From an uncultured Clostridia bacterium (GTDB taxonomy: Bacteria > Bacillota > Clostridia > Christensenellales > Pumilibacteraceae), in NCBI GenBank assembly GCA_934229275.1, contig CAKQDN010000007.1:1-54918 (forward strand): a stretch of 54,918 nucleotides of DNA. Direction: 5' to 3'. Below are positions 42,218 through 50,939 of this stretch, in pieces (within the stretch, counting starts at the first letter, position 1; every line of letters begins with the position of its first letter). The notes below the pieces were generated by a model. That model was not told the DNA's origin and made no database searches. It saw only the letters and a program-made list of their open reading frames with translations. Both the position numbers and the translations under genes were made by a program.

Positions 42218-42432
42218 GCTATGCTGTAGTATAGCGCAGTTTTTCGGGCATCGGGTTGATGTCGGAGATTGCCGCGGTAAAATTAGCTAATGCCGCGGAT
42301 AACTCAGACGGACAAGTGCGGAAATCATCCGTGCGATGCAACGGAAGTCGTGAAGGAGCGAAAACGCTCTTTTAATTAGCCCGAAAAATGACACGCACGA
42401 CCAAGTTGTTGCAAATGCTGTTGGAGGATAAA
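42218..42432 (+). promoter_or_regulatory. S10 operon leader RNA with terminator-like hairpin
   Basis: About 215 nt of structured 5' UTR: GCTAT/ATAGC near the start, repeated TGCCGCGG elements (about 42273 and 42292), and near the end GAGCG-AAAA-CGCTC followed by TTTTAATT (about 42356-42378), which could act as an attenuator. In other bacteria ribosomal proteins such as L4 bind this leader; no match to a known leader class was recognised. Confidence 0.5.
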
Positions 42433-42741
42433 ATGGCAAGTCAAAAAATTCGTATCAAGCTGAAAGCATACGACCACGAACTGATCGACCAGTCGGCGGC
42501 TCGCATCGTAGAAACGGCTAAGAAGACGGGCACCAAGGTAAGCGGACCCATACCGCTGCCGACGGAGAAAGAAGTAGTAACCATACTGCGTGCCGTACAC
42601 AAGTACAAGGATTCGCGCGAACAGTTCGAAATCCGCACGCATAAGAGACTGATCGATATCTACAGTCCCAGCGCAAAAACAGTTGACTCTCTTATGAAAC
42701 TGGATTTACCCGCAGGAGTAGATATTCAGATTAAGTTATAA
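42433..42741 (+). CDS. rpsJ: 30S ribosomal protein S10
   Basis: 102 residues, standard length (begins MASQKIRIKLKAYDHELID; IRTHKRLIDI and LPAGVDIQIKL at the end). Part of the 30S head; also NusE, binding NusB and NusG in antitermination. The frame is open to 42388, but ATG 42433 follows TTGGAGG and gives the canonical N-terminus. First gene of the S10-spc operon, after a structured leader. Confidence 0.98.
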   Translation: MASQKIRIKLKAYDHELIDQSAARIVETAKKTGTKVSGPIPLPTEKEVVTILRAVHKYKDSREQFEIRTHKRLIDIYSPSAKTVDSLMKLDLPAGVDIQIKL

Positions 42742-42762
42742 GTCACGCGGAGGTAGATAATT

Positions 42763-43398
42763 ATGAAAAAAGCGATTTTAGGTAAAAAACTCGGCATGAC
42801 TCAGATATTCGACGAAACCGGAATCATGATCCCGGTAACCGTAGTGGAAGCAGGTCCTATGACGGTGGTCAGAAACAAAACCGTCGAGAGCGACGGATAT
42901 AAAGCGACCGTCGTAGCGTTCGGAGACACCGCCGAAAGAAAGGTAAATAAACCCGAACTCGGAACTTACAAGAAAGCAAACGTAACCGCCAAGAAGTACA
43001 TGAAGGAATTCAAGTACGACGACGAGTACGAAGCGGGCGCAACCATTACCTGCGAAATGTTCGCAGCCGGCGATCACGTCGACGTATCGGGCATCACCAA
43101 AGGTAAAGGATTCAGCGGCGCAATCAAGAGATGGAATCAGCATCGTCTTAAAATGACTCACGGTACCGGACCCGTTCACCGCAGTCTCGGTTCCACCGGT
43201 GCTAACTCCACGCCCAGCAAGGTCATCAAGGGATTGCACATGGCAGGACAGTACGGACACGAAAACGTCACCATTCTCAACCTCACGGTTGTCAAGGTCG
43301 ACGCCGAAAAGAACGTTCTTCTTCTTAAAGGCGCGGTACCCGGACCCAAGAACGGTCTTGTCGCAATAAGAGAAAGCGTCAAAGCCAAGAAGAACTAA
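42763..43398 (+). CDS. rplC: 50S ribosomal protein L3
   Basis: 211 residues. Binds 23S rRNA near the peptidyl transferase centre and helps start 50S assembly. Motifs: KKAILGKKLGMTQIFDE at the N-terminus, and the long loop GKGFSGAIKRW followed by HRSLGSTG. GGAGG RBS. Second in the operon, 21 bp after rpsJ. Confidence 0.98.
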   Translation: MKKAILGKKLGMTQIFDETGIMIPVTVVEAGPMTVVRNKTVESDGYKATVVAFGDTAERKVNKPELGTYKKANVTAKKYMKEFKYDDEYEAGATITCEMFAAGDHVDVSGITKGKGFSGAIKRWNQHRLKMTHGTGPVHRSLGSTGANSTPSKVIKGLHMAGQYGHENVTILNLTVVKVDAEKNVLLLKGAVPGPKNGLVAIRESVKAKKN

Positions 43399-43412
43399 CG
43401 GAGGATTGAAAG

Positions 43413-44039
43413 ATGCCAAGCATTAAAGTTTTAAATCAAAACGGCGCAGAAGTATCTACTTTGGAACTGGACGAAAGCGTATTCGGAGCCGAATACAGAG
43501 AAGCCCTCATCCATCAGGTAGTAGTAGCGCAGTTGAACAATAAAAGACAGGGCACCAAGTCCACTCTCACCCGCACCGAAGTTCGCGGCGGCGGTATCAA
43601 ACCCTGGAGACAGAAGGGAACCGGCAGAGCACGTCAGGGCTCCATTCGTTCTCCCCAGTGGACGGGCGGCGGAGTCGTATTCGCACCCAAGCCCAGAGAT
43701 TTCTCTCAGAAGGTCAACAAGGTGGCTAAACGCAACGCACTCGTCAGCGCGCTCTCCGCTAAACTTGCAGACGGCAACATGATCGTCGTGGACAAGATTA
43801 CGCTGGAAAACGCAAAGACCAAGGAAATGGTTGCGGTTATGAAAGCGCTTAACGTCGAAAAGCGCGCTCTGCTCGTCGTAACGGGCGAAGACGCTACAGT
43901 CGTTAGAGCGGCTAACAACATCCCCACCGTCACCACCATGGCAAGCGAACTCATCAACGTGTACGACCTCGTCGCAAACGAGAAACTGGTCGTCACCGAA
44001 GCCGCTGTCAAGAAAATCGAGGAGGCATACAAAGCATGA
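43413..44039 (+). CDS. rplD: 50S ribosomal protein L4
   Basis: 208 residues. Early-assembly 23S binder whose loop lines the exit tunnel (TKSTLTRTEVRGGGIKPW, KGTGRARQGSIRSPQW). In proteobacteria it autoregulates the S10 operon; whether it binds the leader here is open. Overlaps rplW by four bases. Confidence 0.98.
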   Translation: MPSIKVLNQNGAEVSTLELDESVFGAEYREALIHQVVVAQLNNKRQGTKSTLTRTEVRGGGIKPWRQKGTGRARQGSIRSPQWTGGGVVFAPKPRDFSQKVNKVAKRNALVSALSAKLADGNMIVVDKITLENAKTKEMVAVMKALNVEKRALLVVTGEDATVVRAANNIPTVTTMASELINVYDLVANEKLVVTEAAVKKIEEAYKA

Positions 44040-44326
44040 ACGCTTTCGAAATAATAAAGAAACCGGTCCTCTCCGAAAAGAGTTACGCAGGCATTGCTTC
44101 TAAAAAGTACGTCTTCGTAGTTGATTCGAGAGCCGATAAGACGCAGATCAAGAACGCGGTTGAAGAAGCGTTCGGAGTCAAAGTCGCAAAGGTAAACACC
44201 GTAAACGTTCGCGGCAAACTCAAAAGACAGGGCAGAAGCGAAGGTTACACCGCCGCTTACAAAAAGGCTTATGTAACGCTCACTGCCGACAGCGACGCAA
44301 TCAAGTTCTTCGAGAGCTTGGCTTAA
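44036..44326 (+). CDS. rplW: 50S ribosomal protein L23
   Basis: 96 residues. Sits at the tunnel exit and docks trigger factor and SRP. Begins MNAFEIIKKPVLSEKSYAG; contains FVVDSRADKTQIKNAVEEAF (the RNA-binding fold). Translationally coupled to rplD by ATGA. Confidence 0.98.
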   Translation: MNAFEIIKKPVLSEKSYAGIASKKYVFVVDSRADKTQIKNAVEEAFGVKVAKVNTVNVRGKLKRQGRSEGYTAAYKKAYVTLTADSDAIKFFESLA

Positions 44327-44344
44327 CGGAGGAAGATAAGAATT

Positions 44345-45172
44345 ATGGCTATTAAAAGATTCAAACCCATTACTCCGGGTACCAGACAGAAATCGGTAAG
44401 CACCTTCACCGAAGTTACTACCGAAAAGCCCGAAAGATCTCTGGTGGTTTCCATCAGCAGAACGGGCGGAAGAAACAACAACGGCAGAATCACCGTTCGT
44501 CACATCGGCGGCGGCAACAGAATCAAATACCGTATCATCGACTACAAGAGAAATAAAGACGGCGTTCCGGCAAAGGTCGCAACCATCGAATACGATCCCA
44601 ACCGCACCGCTTATATCGCTCTTCTTAACTACGCAGACGGCGAAAAGAGATACATTCTCGCGCCCTTAGGACTTTCGGTCGGCGACACCGTCGTCTCCGG
44701 AGCAGAAGCCGACATCAAAGCCGGCAACGCGCTCCCCATCGAAAACATCCCCGTAGGTACGCTCGTTCACAACGTGGAACTGCAGCCCGGCAAAGGCGGT
44801 CAGATGGTTAAAACGGCAGGTGCGTTCGCACAACTCATGGCAAAGGAAAACGGCTACGCAACGCTGCGTCTGCCCTCCGGCGAAATGAGAAAAGTGCTGC
44901 TTTCCTGCAAAGCAACCGTCGGACAGGTCGGAAACCTCGACCACGAACTGGTTTCTCTCGGTAAAGCCGGAAGAAAACGCCACATGGGCATCAGACCCAC
45001 CGTCCGCGGTGTCGTCATGAACCCGAACGATCACCCGCACGGTGGTGGTGAAGGTAAGTCCCCCGTAGGTATGCCCAGCCCTGTAACTCCGTGGGGTAAA
45101 CCCGCTCTCGGTTACAAGACCAGAAAGCACAACAAGGCAAGCGATCGCTTTATCGTTAAGCGCATCAACTAA
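44345..45172 (+). CDS. rplB: 50S ribosomal protein L2
   Basis: 275 residues. Universal 23S binder needed for subunit joining and peptidyl transfer. MAIKRFKPITPGTRQKSV at the start; the conserved His loop region MNPNDHPHGGGEGKSPVG near the C-terminus. Full length, GGAGG RBS. Confidence 0.98.
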   Translation: MAIKRFKPITPGTRQKSVSTFTEVTTEKPERSLVVSISRTGGRNNNGRITVRHIGGGNRIKYRIIDYKRNKDGVPAKVATIEYDPNRTAYIALLNYADGEKRYILAPLGLSVGDTVVSGAEADIKAGNALPIENIPVGTLVHNVELQPGKGGQMVKTAGAFAQLMAKENGYATLRLPSGEMRKVLLSCKATVGQVGNLDHELVSLGKAGRKRHMGIRPTVRGVVMNPNDHPHGGGEGKSPVGMPSPVTPWGKPALGYKTRKHNKASDRFIVKRIN

Positions 45173-45184
45173 TTGAGGTGAATC

Positions 45185-45463
45185 ATGAGCAGAAGCATTA
45201 AAAAAGGACCTTATGTAGAAGAAAGGTTGTTAAACAGAGTTAAGGCCCAGATGAATACTACCGATAAAAAGGTAATTAAAACCTGGTCCCGTTCGTCCAC
45301 CATATTCCCCGAATTCGTCGGCTGCACCATCGCGGTTCACGACGGAAGAAAACACGTTCCGGTATATTGCACCGAAGAAATGGTAGGACACAAGTTGGGC
45401 GAGTTTGCTCCCACCCGTACCTTCAAAGGTCACGCAGGCGAGAAGACCACCTCGGGTAAATAG
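45185..45463 (+). CDS. rpsS: 30S ribosomal protein S19
   Basis: 92 residues. Part of the 30S head, contacts S13 and the A-site finger. MSRSIKKGPYVEERLL, TWSRSSTIFPEFVG and GEFAPTRTFKGHAG are visible. Thirteen bases after rplB. Confidence 0.98.
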   Translation: MSRSIKKGPYVEERLLNRVKAQMNTTDKKVIKTWSRSSTIFPEFVGCTIAVHDGRKHVPVYCTEEMVGHKLGEFAPTRTFKGHAGEKTTSGK

Positions 45464-45473
45464 GAGATAGATT

Positions 45474-45869
45474 ATGGCAACCAGAAGCAAAACCAAAACC
45501 GCTAATCGCATCGAGAACAAGGATAAAAGACCTTGCGCTCATGCCAATTACGTTCGCATATCTCCCAGCAAAGTAAGAGTAGTTATGGATATCGTAAGAG
45601 GCAAGTCGGTAAACGACGCTCTCGCTATCCTGAAAGCAACTCCCAAGGCTGCGAGCGAGATAGTTTACAAAGTTATTTCGTCCGCATGCGCCAACGCCGA
45701 GCATAACAACAATATGGCGCGCGCAGATCTCTACGTCGCAGAACTCTATTGCGACGGCGGTCCTATCCTGAAACGCGTTAATCCCGTTTCCAAAGGCAGA
45801 GCGTATCGCATCAATAAGCGTACCAGCCACATCACCGCCATTCTCGACGAAATGAAGGAGGAGAGATAA
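45474..45869 (+). CDS. rplV: 50S ribosomal protein L22
   Basis: 131 residues, slightly long because of an N-terminal extension (MATRSKTKTANRIENKDKR) before the conserved RPCAHANYVRISPSKVRVV start. The beta-hairpin region PRAKGRAYRI-like (here VSKGRAYRINKRTSH) reaches into the exit tunnel and is where macrolide-resistance changes occur. Confidence 0.97.
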   Translation: MATRSKTKTANRIENKDKRPCAHANYVRISPSKVRVVMDIVRGKSVNDALAILKATPKAASEIVYKVISSACANAEHNNNMARADLYVAELYCDGGPILKRVNPVSKGRAYRINKRTSHITAILDEMKEER

Positions 45870-45871
45870 TC

Positions 45872-46531
45872 ATGGGACAGAAAGTTAATCCGCACGGTTT
45901 AAGAGTAGGCGTTATTCAGTCGTGGGATACCCAGTGGTTTGCGAACAAGAAAGATTTCGCTAAGTATCTCAAAGAAGACAACGTTTTAAGAAAATACATC
46001 AAAGAAAAGTACTACACCTACGGCATCGCTTCCATCGGAATCGAGCGCAGCCAGGATAAGATTATCATCAACATCCACACTTCCAAGCCCGGTATGCTCA
46101 TCGGCACCAAGGGAGCAGGCGTAGAACAACTCAAAAACGAACTGTATAAGTTGGTCGGTAAGAAAACCATCCACATCAACGTTCTCGAAGTCAAGAAGCC
46201 CGATATGGACGCTACGCTCGTCGCAGAATCCATCGCGCTCCAACTCGAAAAGAGAAGTTCGTTCAGAAGAGCAATGAAGCAGGCTATGTCCCGCGTCATC
46301 AGAAGCGGAGCAAAGGGTGTAAAGATCAAGGTCGGCGGTCGTCTCGACGGAGCCGAAATCGCAAGATCGGAAAGTTATCACGAAGGTTCCATCCCGCTGC
46401 AGACCATCCGCGCGGACATCGATTACGGCGTTGCGGAAGCACACACCACGTTCGGTATCATCGGCGTTAAGGTTTGGATCTACAAAGGCGAAGTCCTTCC
46501 CACCATCAAGACTGAAGGAGGTAATAACTGA
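45872..46531 (+). CDS. rpsC: 30S ribosomal protein S3
   Basis: 219 residues. mRNA entry-channel protein with an N-terminal type II KH domain (PGMLIGTKGAGVEQLK) and a C-terminal domain (GRLDGAEIARSE). Starts three bases after rplV. Confidence 0.98.
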   Translation: MGQKVNPHGLRVGVIQSWDTQWFANKKDFAKYLKEDNVLRKYIKEKYYTYGIASIGIERSQDKIIINIHTSKPGMLIGTKGAGVEQLKNELYKLVGKKTIHINVLEVKKPDMDATLVAESIALQLEKRSSFRRAMKQAMSRVIRSGAKGVKIKVGGRLDGAEIARSESYHEGSIPLQTIRADIDYGVAEAHTTFGIIGVKVWIYKGEVLPTIKTEGGNN

Positions 46532-46533
46532 TT

Positions 46534-46962
46534 ATGTTAATGCCTAAAAGAGTTAAAAGACGCAGAGTTCATCGCGGCAGAATGAAAGGCAGAGCAATAG
46601 CAGGCAGCAAGATCGCTTACGGCGATTACGCTCTCGTGGCTATGGAGCCCGGACAAATCAAGTCCAATCAGATAGAAGCAGCCCGTATCGCAATGACGCG
46701 TTACATCAAGCGTGGCGGACAGGTATGGATCGACATATTCCCCCACAAACCCATGACCAAGAAACCCGCCGAAACCCGTATGGGATCCGGTAAAGGCGCT
46801 CCCGAATACTGGGTAGCGGTCGTTCAGCCGGGCAGAGTAATGTTCGAAATGGCAGGCGTAAGCGAAGAAGTCGCTAAAGAAGCACTCCGTCTCGCGTCGC
46901 ACAAACTGCCCATTAAGTGCAAGATTGCAAAGAAGGAAAAAACCGAGGAGGCTAACGCATAA
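46534..46962 (+). CDS. rplP: 50S ribosomal protein L16
   Basis: 142 residues. Contacts A-site tRNA and the peptidyl transferase region. Begins MLMPKRVKRRRVHRGRMKG and contains FPHKPMTKKPAETRMGSGKG (the stretch modified by YcfD-type oxygenases in some bacteria). Overlaps the rpmC start by one base. Confidence 0.98.
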   Translation: MLMPKRVKRRRVHRGRMKGRAIAGSKIAYGDYALVAMEPGQIKSNQIEAARIAMTRYIKRGGQVWIDIFPHKPMTKKPAETRMGSGKGAPEYWVAVVQPGRVMFEMAGVSEEVAKEALRLASHKLPIKCKIAKKEKTEEANA

Positions 46963-47156
46963 TGAAGGCTCGCGAACTCAGAGAAATGAAAAATGAAGAG
47001 TTGAACGTTAAGCTCGGCGAACTCAAGCAGGAACTTTTCAACCTTCGTTTCAACCATGCTACCGGACAACTCACCAACCCCATGCAGATCAACACCTGCA
47101 AAAAGGATATCGCTCGCATCAAGACTATCCTGAAAGAAAGAGAACTTAATGCGTAA
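46962..47156 (+). CDS. rpmC: 50S ribosomal protein L29
   Basis: 64 residues, two-helix protein at the tunnel exit (MKARELREMKNEELN, LFNLRFNHATGQLTNP). Coupled to rplP by TAATG. Confidence 0.97.
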   Translation: MKARELREMKNEELNVKLGELKQELFNLRFNHATGQLTNPMQINTCKKDIARIKTILKERELNA

Positions 47157-47168
47157 TCGGAGGTCACT

Positions 47169-47432
47169 ATGGCAGAATTAGTTAGAAATGAAAGAAAGGT
47201 CAGAGAGGGCGTAGTCGTCTCCGATAAAATGGATAAGACCGTAGTGGTCGCCATCAAGGATAAGGCAAAACACCCCCTTTACAAAAAGACCATCAATAAA
47301 ACCAAGAAACTCAAGGCTCACGACGAAAAGAATGAATGCGGTATCGGCGATACCGTCATCATCGAAGAAACCAGACACCTGTCCAAGGATAAGTGCTGGA
47401 GAGTGGTCGAGATCGTTGAGAAGGCTAAATAA
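47169..47432 (+). CDS. rpsQ: 30S ribosomal protein S17
   Basis: 87 residues, OB-fold early 16S binder. REGVVVSDKMDKTVVV and the C-terminal GDTVIIEETRHLSKDKCW are characteristic. GGAGG RBS. Confidence 0.98.
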   Translation: MAELVRNERKVREGVVVSDKMDKTVVVAIKDKAKHPLYKKTINKTKKLKAHDEKNECGIGDTVIIEETRHLSKDKCWRVVEIVEKAK

Positions 47433-47446
47433 GGAGAGAAACTATT

Positions 47447-47815
47447 ATGATACAACCACAGTCATACTTAAAGGCTGCTGACAACAGCGGCGCTAAGGAA
47501 CTTATGTGTATCCGCGTTTTAGGCGGTTCTTTCCGTAGAAGCGGCAACATCGGTGACGTCATCATCGCCTCCGTCAAGAGCGCTACCCCCGGCGGTACGG
47601 TCAAGAAAGGCGACGTCGTAAAGGCGGTAATCGTTCGTACGCATCAGGGCATCAACCGTCCCGACGGATCGCATATCCGTTTCGACGACAATGCGGCGGT
47701 TATTATCGACAATCAGAAGCAGCCGAGAGGAACTCGTATCTTCGGACCGATCGCAAGAGAACTCCGTGACAGAGATTATATGAAGATCATATCTCTCGCT
47801 CCGGAAGTAATTTAA
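47447..47815 (+). CDS. rplN: 50S ribosomal protein L14
   Basis: 122 residues, subunit-interface protein. MIQPQSYLKAADNSGAKEL and GTRIFGPIARELRDRDYMK are diagnostic; the length is exactly standard. First gene of the classical spc segment, here continuous with S10. Confidence 0.98.
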   Translation: MIQPQSYLKAADNSGAKELMCIRVLGGSFRRSGNIGDVIIASVKSATPGGTVKKGDVVKAVIVRTHQGINRPDGSHIRFDDNAAVIIDNQKQPRGTRIFGPIARELRDRDYMKIISLAPEVI

Positions 47816-47831
47816 CGAGGAGGCAGAACAA

Positions 47832-48275
47832 ATGAGTTTAAATGTTAAAAAAGGCGATAACGTCGTAATCCTCACCGGCAAAGATCAGGGCAAAACCGGA
47901 AAAGTCGTTTCCGCAAGCCCCAAAACCGGCAGAGTAGTCGTCGAAGGCGCAAACCAGATCACCAAACACGTCAAGGCGCGCACCGCTAACGAGCAGAGCC
48001 GTATCGAAAAGAAAGACGGCACCATCGACGCAAGCAACGTCATGATCCTCTGCCCCGCATGCGGAAAGGCTACCAGAGTGGAAAATAAAATTGTTGACGG
48101 AAAGAAAATCCGCGTATGCCACAAGTGCGGCGCGGCTCTCGACGTCAAAGCCGAAAAAACGGACAAAAAAGCAGTAAAGAAAACCGCTAAAACCGCTAAA
48201 ACGGCAACCGAGAACACCGAGGCTCCGGCTAAAAAGACCAGAAAGTCCAAAAAAGCCGACGAAGCGCAGGCGTAA
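47832..48275 (+). CDS. rplX: 50S ribosomal protein L24 with Lys/Ala-rich C-terminal tail
   Basis: 147 residues, about 44 longer than typical. The KOW core (KKGDNVVILTGKDQGKTGKV) starts 50S assembly. A zinc-ribbon-like pair CPACGKATRV and CHKCGA follows, common in Firmicute L24. After residue about 103 comes a tail of Lys, Ala and Thr repeats (VKKTAKTAKTATENTEAPAK) with no recognised fold; such basic tails probably contact rRNA. Confidence 0.96.
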   Translation: MSLNVKKGDNVVILTGKDQGKTGKVVSASPKTGRVVVEGANQITKHVKARTANEQSRIEKKDGTIDASNVMILCPACGKATRVENKIVDGKKIRVCHKCGAALDVKAEKTDKKAVKKTAKTAKTATENTEAPAKKTRKSKKADEAQA

Positions 48276-48293
48276 GGAGGGTAAGGCTTAATT

Positions 48294-48854
48294 ATGGCAA
48301 CTGCAACTAATGAGAGAAATCGTCTTATGAGACAGTATAAAGAGGAAATCATCCCCGCTCTCATCAAAGAAAAAGGTTATAAAAACATAAACGAAGTGCC
48401 TGCTCTCGAAAAGATCGTCGTCAATATGAGATTGGGCGACGTCAAGGACAACTCCAAGAGTATGAGCCTTGCAATCAAAGAACTCGAAGCAATCTGCGGA
48501 CAGAAGTCCGTCGTCACGAAAGCAAAGAAGTCGGTTGCAAACTTCAAACTCAGACAGGATCAGGCTGTCGGCGCAATGGTAACTCTGCGCGGCGCAAAAA
48601 TGTACGAATTCCTCGATAAGTTGATCTCCATCGCGCTTCCGCGCGTCAGAGACTTCCGCGGTATCAATGGTAAGGCTTTCGACGGAAGAGGAAACTATGC
48701 GCTCGGCATCAAAGAGCACATCATTTTCCCCGAAGTTTCTTACGAACTCGTAGAAAAAGTACGCGGTTTCGACGTTTGCATCGTCACCACCGCTAAGACC
48801 GACGACGAGGCAAAGTCGCTTCTTGTAAAGCTTGGAATGCCTTTCAAGAACTAA
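48294..48854 (+). CDS. rplE: 50S ribosomal protein L5
   Basis: 186 residues. Binds 5S rRNA in the central protuberance. KIVVNMRLGDVKDNSKSM, GAMVTLRGAKMYEFLDKL and RDFRGINGKAFDGRGNY are family motifs. Slightly longer N-terminus than usual (about 179). Confidence 0.97.
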   Translation: MATATNERNRLMRQYKEEIIPALIKEKGYKNINEVPALEKIVVNMRLGDVKDNSKSMSLAIKELEAICGQKSVVTKAKKSVANFKLRQDQAVGAMVTLRGAKMYEFLDKLISIALPRVRDFRGINGKAFDGRGNYALGIKEHIIFPEVSYELVEKVRGFDVCIVTTAKTDDEAKSLLVKLGMPFKN

Positions 48855-48875
48855 CAGGATTAAGGAGATAATAAA

Positions 48876-49061
48876 ATGGCTAAAAAAGCAATGATCAACA
48901 AGCAGCAGAAAACTCCGAAGTTCAGCACCCGCGCTTACACGAGATGCTCCATCTGCGGAAGACCCCACGCTGTTTTGAGAAAGTACGGTATTTGCCGTAT
49001 ATGTTTCAGAAACTTGGCTTACAAGGGTGAAATCCCCGGCGTAAAGAAGTCCAGTTGGTAA
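48876..49061 (+). CDS. rpsZ: 30S ribosomal protein S14, zinc-binding type Z
   Basis: 61 residues, the short zinc form. CSICGRPHAVLRKYGICRIC supplies the four-Cys zinc ribbon, and the end FRNLAYKGEIPGVKKSSW is standard. Type Z, not the zinc-free paralogue, fits a Firmicute. Confidence 0.98.
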   Translation: MAKKAMINKQQKTPKFSTRAYTRCSICGRPHAVLRKYGICRICFRNLAYKGEIPGVKKSSW

Positions 49062-49073
49062 TAGGAGGTTAAT

Positions 49074-49472
49074 ATGGTAGTTACAGATCCCATAGCAGAT
49101 TTGCTTACAAGAATCAGAAACGCAATGACGGCAAAACACGAAACCGTCACCGTACCCGCCTCCAAAATGAAGAAGTCCATCGTCGACATTCTTCTCACCG
49201 AAGGCTATATCAAAAACGCAGAAGTGGTCGAAGAAAACGGTCACAACAATATCGTAATCACGCTTAAGTACGGCGCTCACGGAGAAAAAGTCATCTCCAA
49301 CCTCAAGAGAGTGTCCAAGCCCGGACTTCGCGTATATTGCGGATGCGAAGATCTTCCCAGCGTTCTCAACGGTTTGGGAATCGCAATCATCTCCACCTCC
49401 AAGGGTGTGATGACCGATAAGGAAGCGCGCAAGAACAAGATCGGCGGCGAAGTACTCGCCTACATCTGGTAA
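49074..49472 (+). CDS. rpsH: 30S ribosomal protein S8
   Basis: 132 residues. Central-domain 16S binder; in E. coli it also represses the spc operon. MVVTDPIADLLTRIRNA and the C-terminal IISTSKGVMTDKEARK are characteristic. Confidence 0.98.
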   Translation: MVVTDPIADLLTRIRNAMTAKHETVTVPASKMKKSIVDILLTEGYIKNAEVVEENGHNNIVITLKYGAHGEKVISNLKRVSKPGLRVYCGCEDLPSVLNGLGIAIISTSKGVMTDKEARKNKIGGEVLAYIW

Positions 49473-49484
49473 TCGGAGGTTACT

Positions 49485-50027
49485 ATGTCAAGAATAGGTA
49501 GAATGCATATCACCGTTCCCGCAGGCGTAACCGTAGATTACAAAGATAATCTGGTTACCGTTAAGGGACCCAAGGGTACTTTGACCCAGAAAATCGCAAC
49601 GCACGCAATCGACGTCAAGGTGGACGGAAACATCGTCACCGTCGAACGTCACAACGAACTTAAAGAAACCAAGTCCATGCACGGTCTTTACAGAATGCTC
49701 ATCTCCAACATGGTGCAGGGCGTCGTAACTCCGTTCAGCAAAACGTTGGTTATCGCCGGTGTCGGTTACAGAGCAGCGGTCAGCGGAAACAAACTGACCA
49801 TGAACCTCGGTTACTCTCATCCGATCGAGTTTATCGCTCCCGAGGGAGTTACCATCACTTGCCCCGACGCAAATACCGTCGTCGTAACCGGTATCTCCAA
49901 AGAGCAGGTAGGACAGGTTGCCGCAAACATCAGATCCAAGAGAAAGGTTGAACCTTATCACGGATACGGCTTGCATTATTCTGACGAAGTCGTTGTCAGA
50001 AAAGAAGGCAAGACTGCCGGTAAGTAA
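49485..50027 (+). CDS. rplF: 50S ribosomal protein L6
   Basis: 180 residues, two repeated domains next to the sarcin-ricin loop. MSRIGRMHITVPAGVTV, GVGYRAAVSGNKLTMNLGYS and RKVEPYHGYGLHYSDE (KGKGI..Y region) are visible. GGAGG RBS. Confidence 0.98.
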   Translation: MSRIGRMHITVPAGVTVDYKDNLVTVKGPKGTLTQKIATHAIDVKVDGNIVTVERHNELKETKSMHGLYRMLISNMVQGVVTPFSKTLVIAGVGYRAAVSGNKLTMNLGYSHPIEFIAPEGVTITCPDANTVVVTGISKEQVGQVAANIRSKRKVEPYHGYGLHYSDEVVVRKEGKTAGK

Positions 50028-50039
50028 GGAGAATAGACT

Positions 50040-50402
50040 ATGATTAAGAAAGAAAATAAAAATGCAGTAAGACAGAAAAGACATTTGCGCGTAAGAGCAA
50101 AGGTCAGCGGCACGGCAGAAATGCCCCGTCTTAACGTTTATCGTTCGACTTCCAATATCTACGTTCAGATAATCGACGACGAAAACGGCACCACGCTTGT
50201 TTCTTCGTCCACTATCGCAAAAGGTATGAACGTCGAAGGCATGACCAAAACCGATGCAGCCAAGGCAGTCGGCAAGGACGTTGCAACCAAGGCTCTCGAA
50301 AAGGGAATCAAATGCGTTGTCTTTGACAGAGGCGGTTATCTGTACACCGGCAGAGTCAAGGCTCTCGCAGAAGCGGCAAGAGAAGCCGGTCTGGAATTCT
50401 GA
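50040..50402 (+). CDS. rplR: 50S ribosomal protein L18
   Basis: 120 residues, 5S rRNA binder. RQKRHLRVRAKVSGTAEMP, RLNVYRSTSNIYVQIIDD and FDRGGYLYTGRVKALAEAAR are family features. Confidence 0.98.
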   Translation: MIKKENKNAVRQKRHLRVRAKVSGTAEMPRLNVYRSTSNIYVQIIDDENGTTLVSSSTIAKGMNVEGMTKTDAAKAVGKDVATKALEKGIKCVVFDRGGYLYTGRVKALAEAAREAGLEF

Positions 50403-50419
50403 CAGGAGGTAACTTTACT

Positions 50420-50932
50420 ATGGCAAAGAGAGAACGTGAAGAATTAAGACCGGATGACGGGTTGACTACTAAACTCGTATCGGTCAATCGTATAAGCAAA
50501 ACCGTTAAAGGCGGACGTAACATGAGATTTGCCGCACTTGTCGTCGTAGGTGACGGTAAGGGCAAAGTAGGCTACGGCACCGGTAAGGCGACCGAAGTCC
50601 CCGAAGCAATCAAAAAGGCTGAGGAAGCGGCAAAACACAGCATGTTCACCGTTTCCGTCGCAGGCGATACCATCCCCCACAAGACCAACGGCAATTTCGG
50701 AAAGTCCAACGTGCTTATGCTGCCGGCTCCCGAAGGTACCGGTGTCATCGCAGGAAGTTCCGTTCGTGCGGTGGTCGAACTCGTGGGTATCAAAAATATC
50801 ACCACTAAATGCTACGGTTCGAGAAACCCCATTAACTGTGTAAAGGCAACTATCAACGGACTTAAATCGCTCCGCACCGCCGAACAGGTGGCTGCTATGC
50901 GCGGCAAGACCGTCGAAGAGATCCTTGGGTAG
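50420..50932 (+). CDS. rpsE: 30S ribosomal protein S5
   Basis: 170 residues; decoding accuracy and mRNA helicase activity. The dsRBD-like signature VSVNRISKTVKGGRNMRFAA with VGYGTGKATEVPEAI, and the C-terminal GSRNPINCVKATINGL, are clear. Confidence 0.98.
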   Translation: MAKREREELRPDDGLTTKLVSVNRISKTVKGGRNMRFAALVVVGDGKGKVGYGTGKATEVPEAIKKAEEAAKHSMFTVSVAGDTIPHKTNGNFGKSNVLMLPAPEGTGVIAGSSVRAVVELVGIKNITTKCYGSRNPINCVKATINGLKSLRTAEQVAAMRGKTVEEILG

Positions 50933-50939
50933 GTGAATT

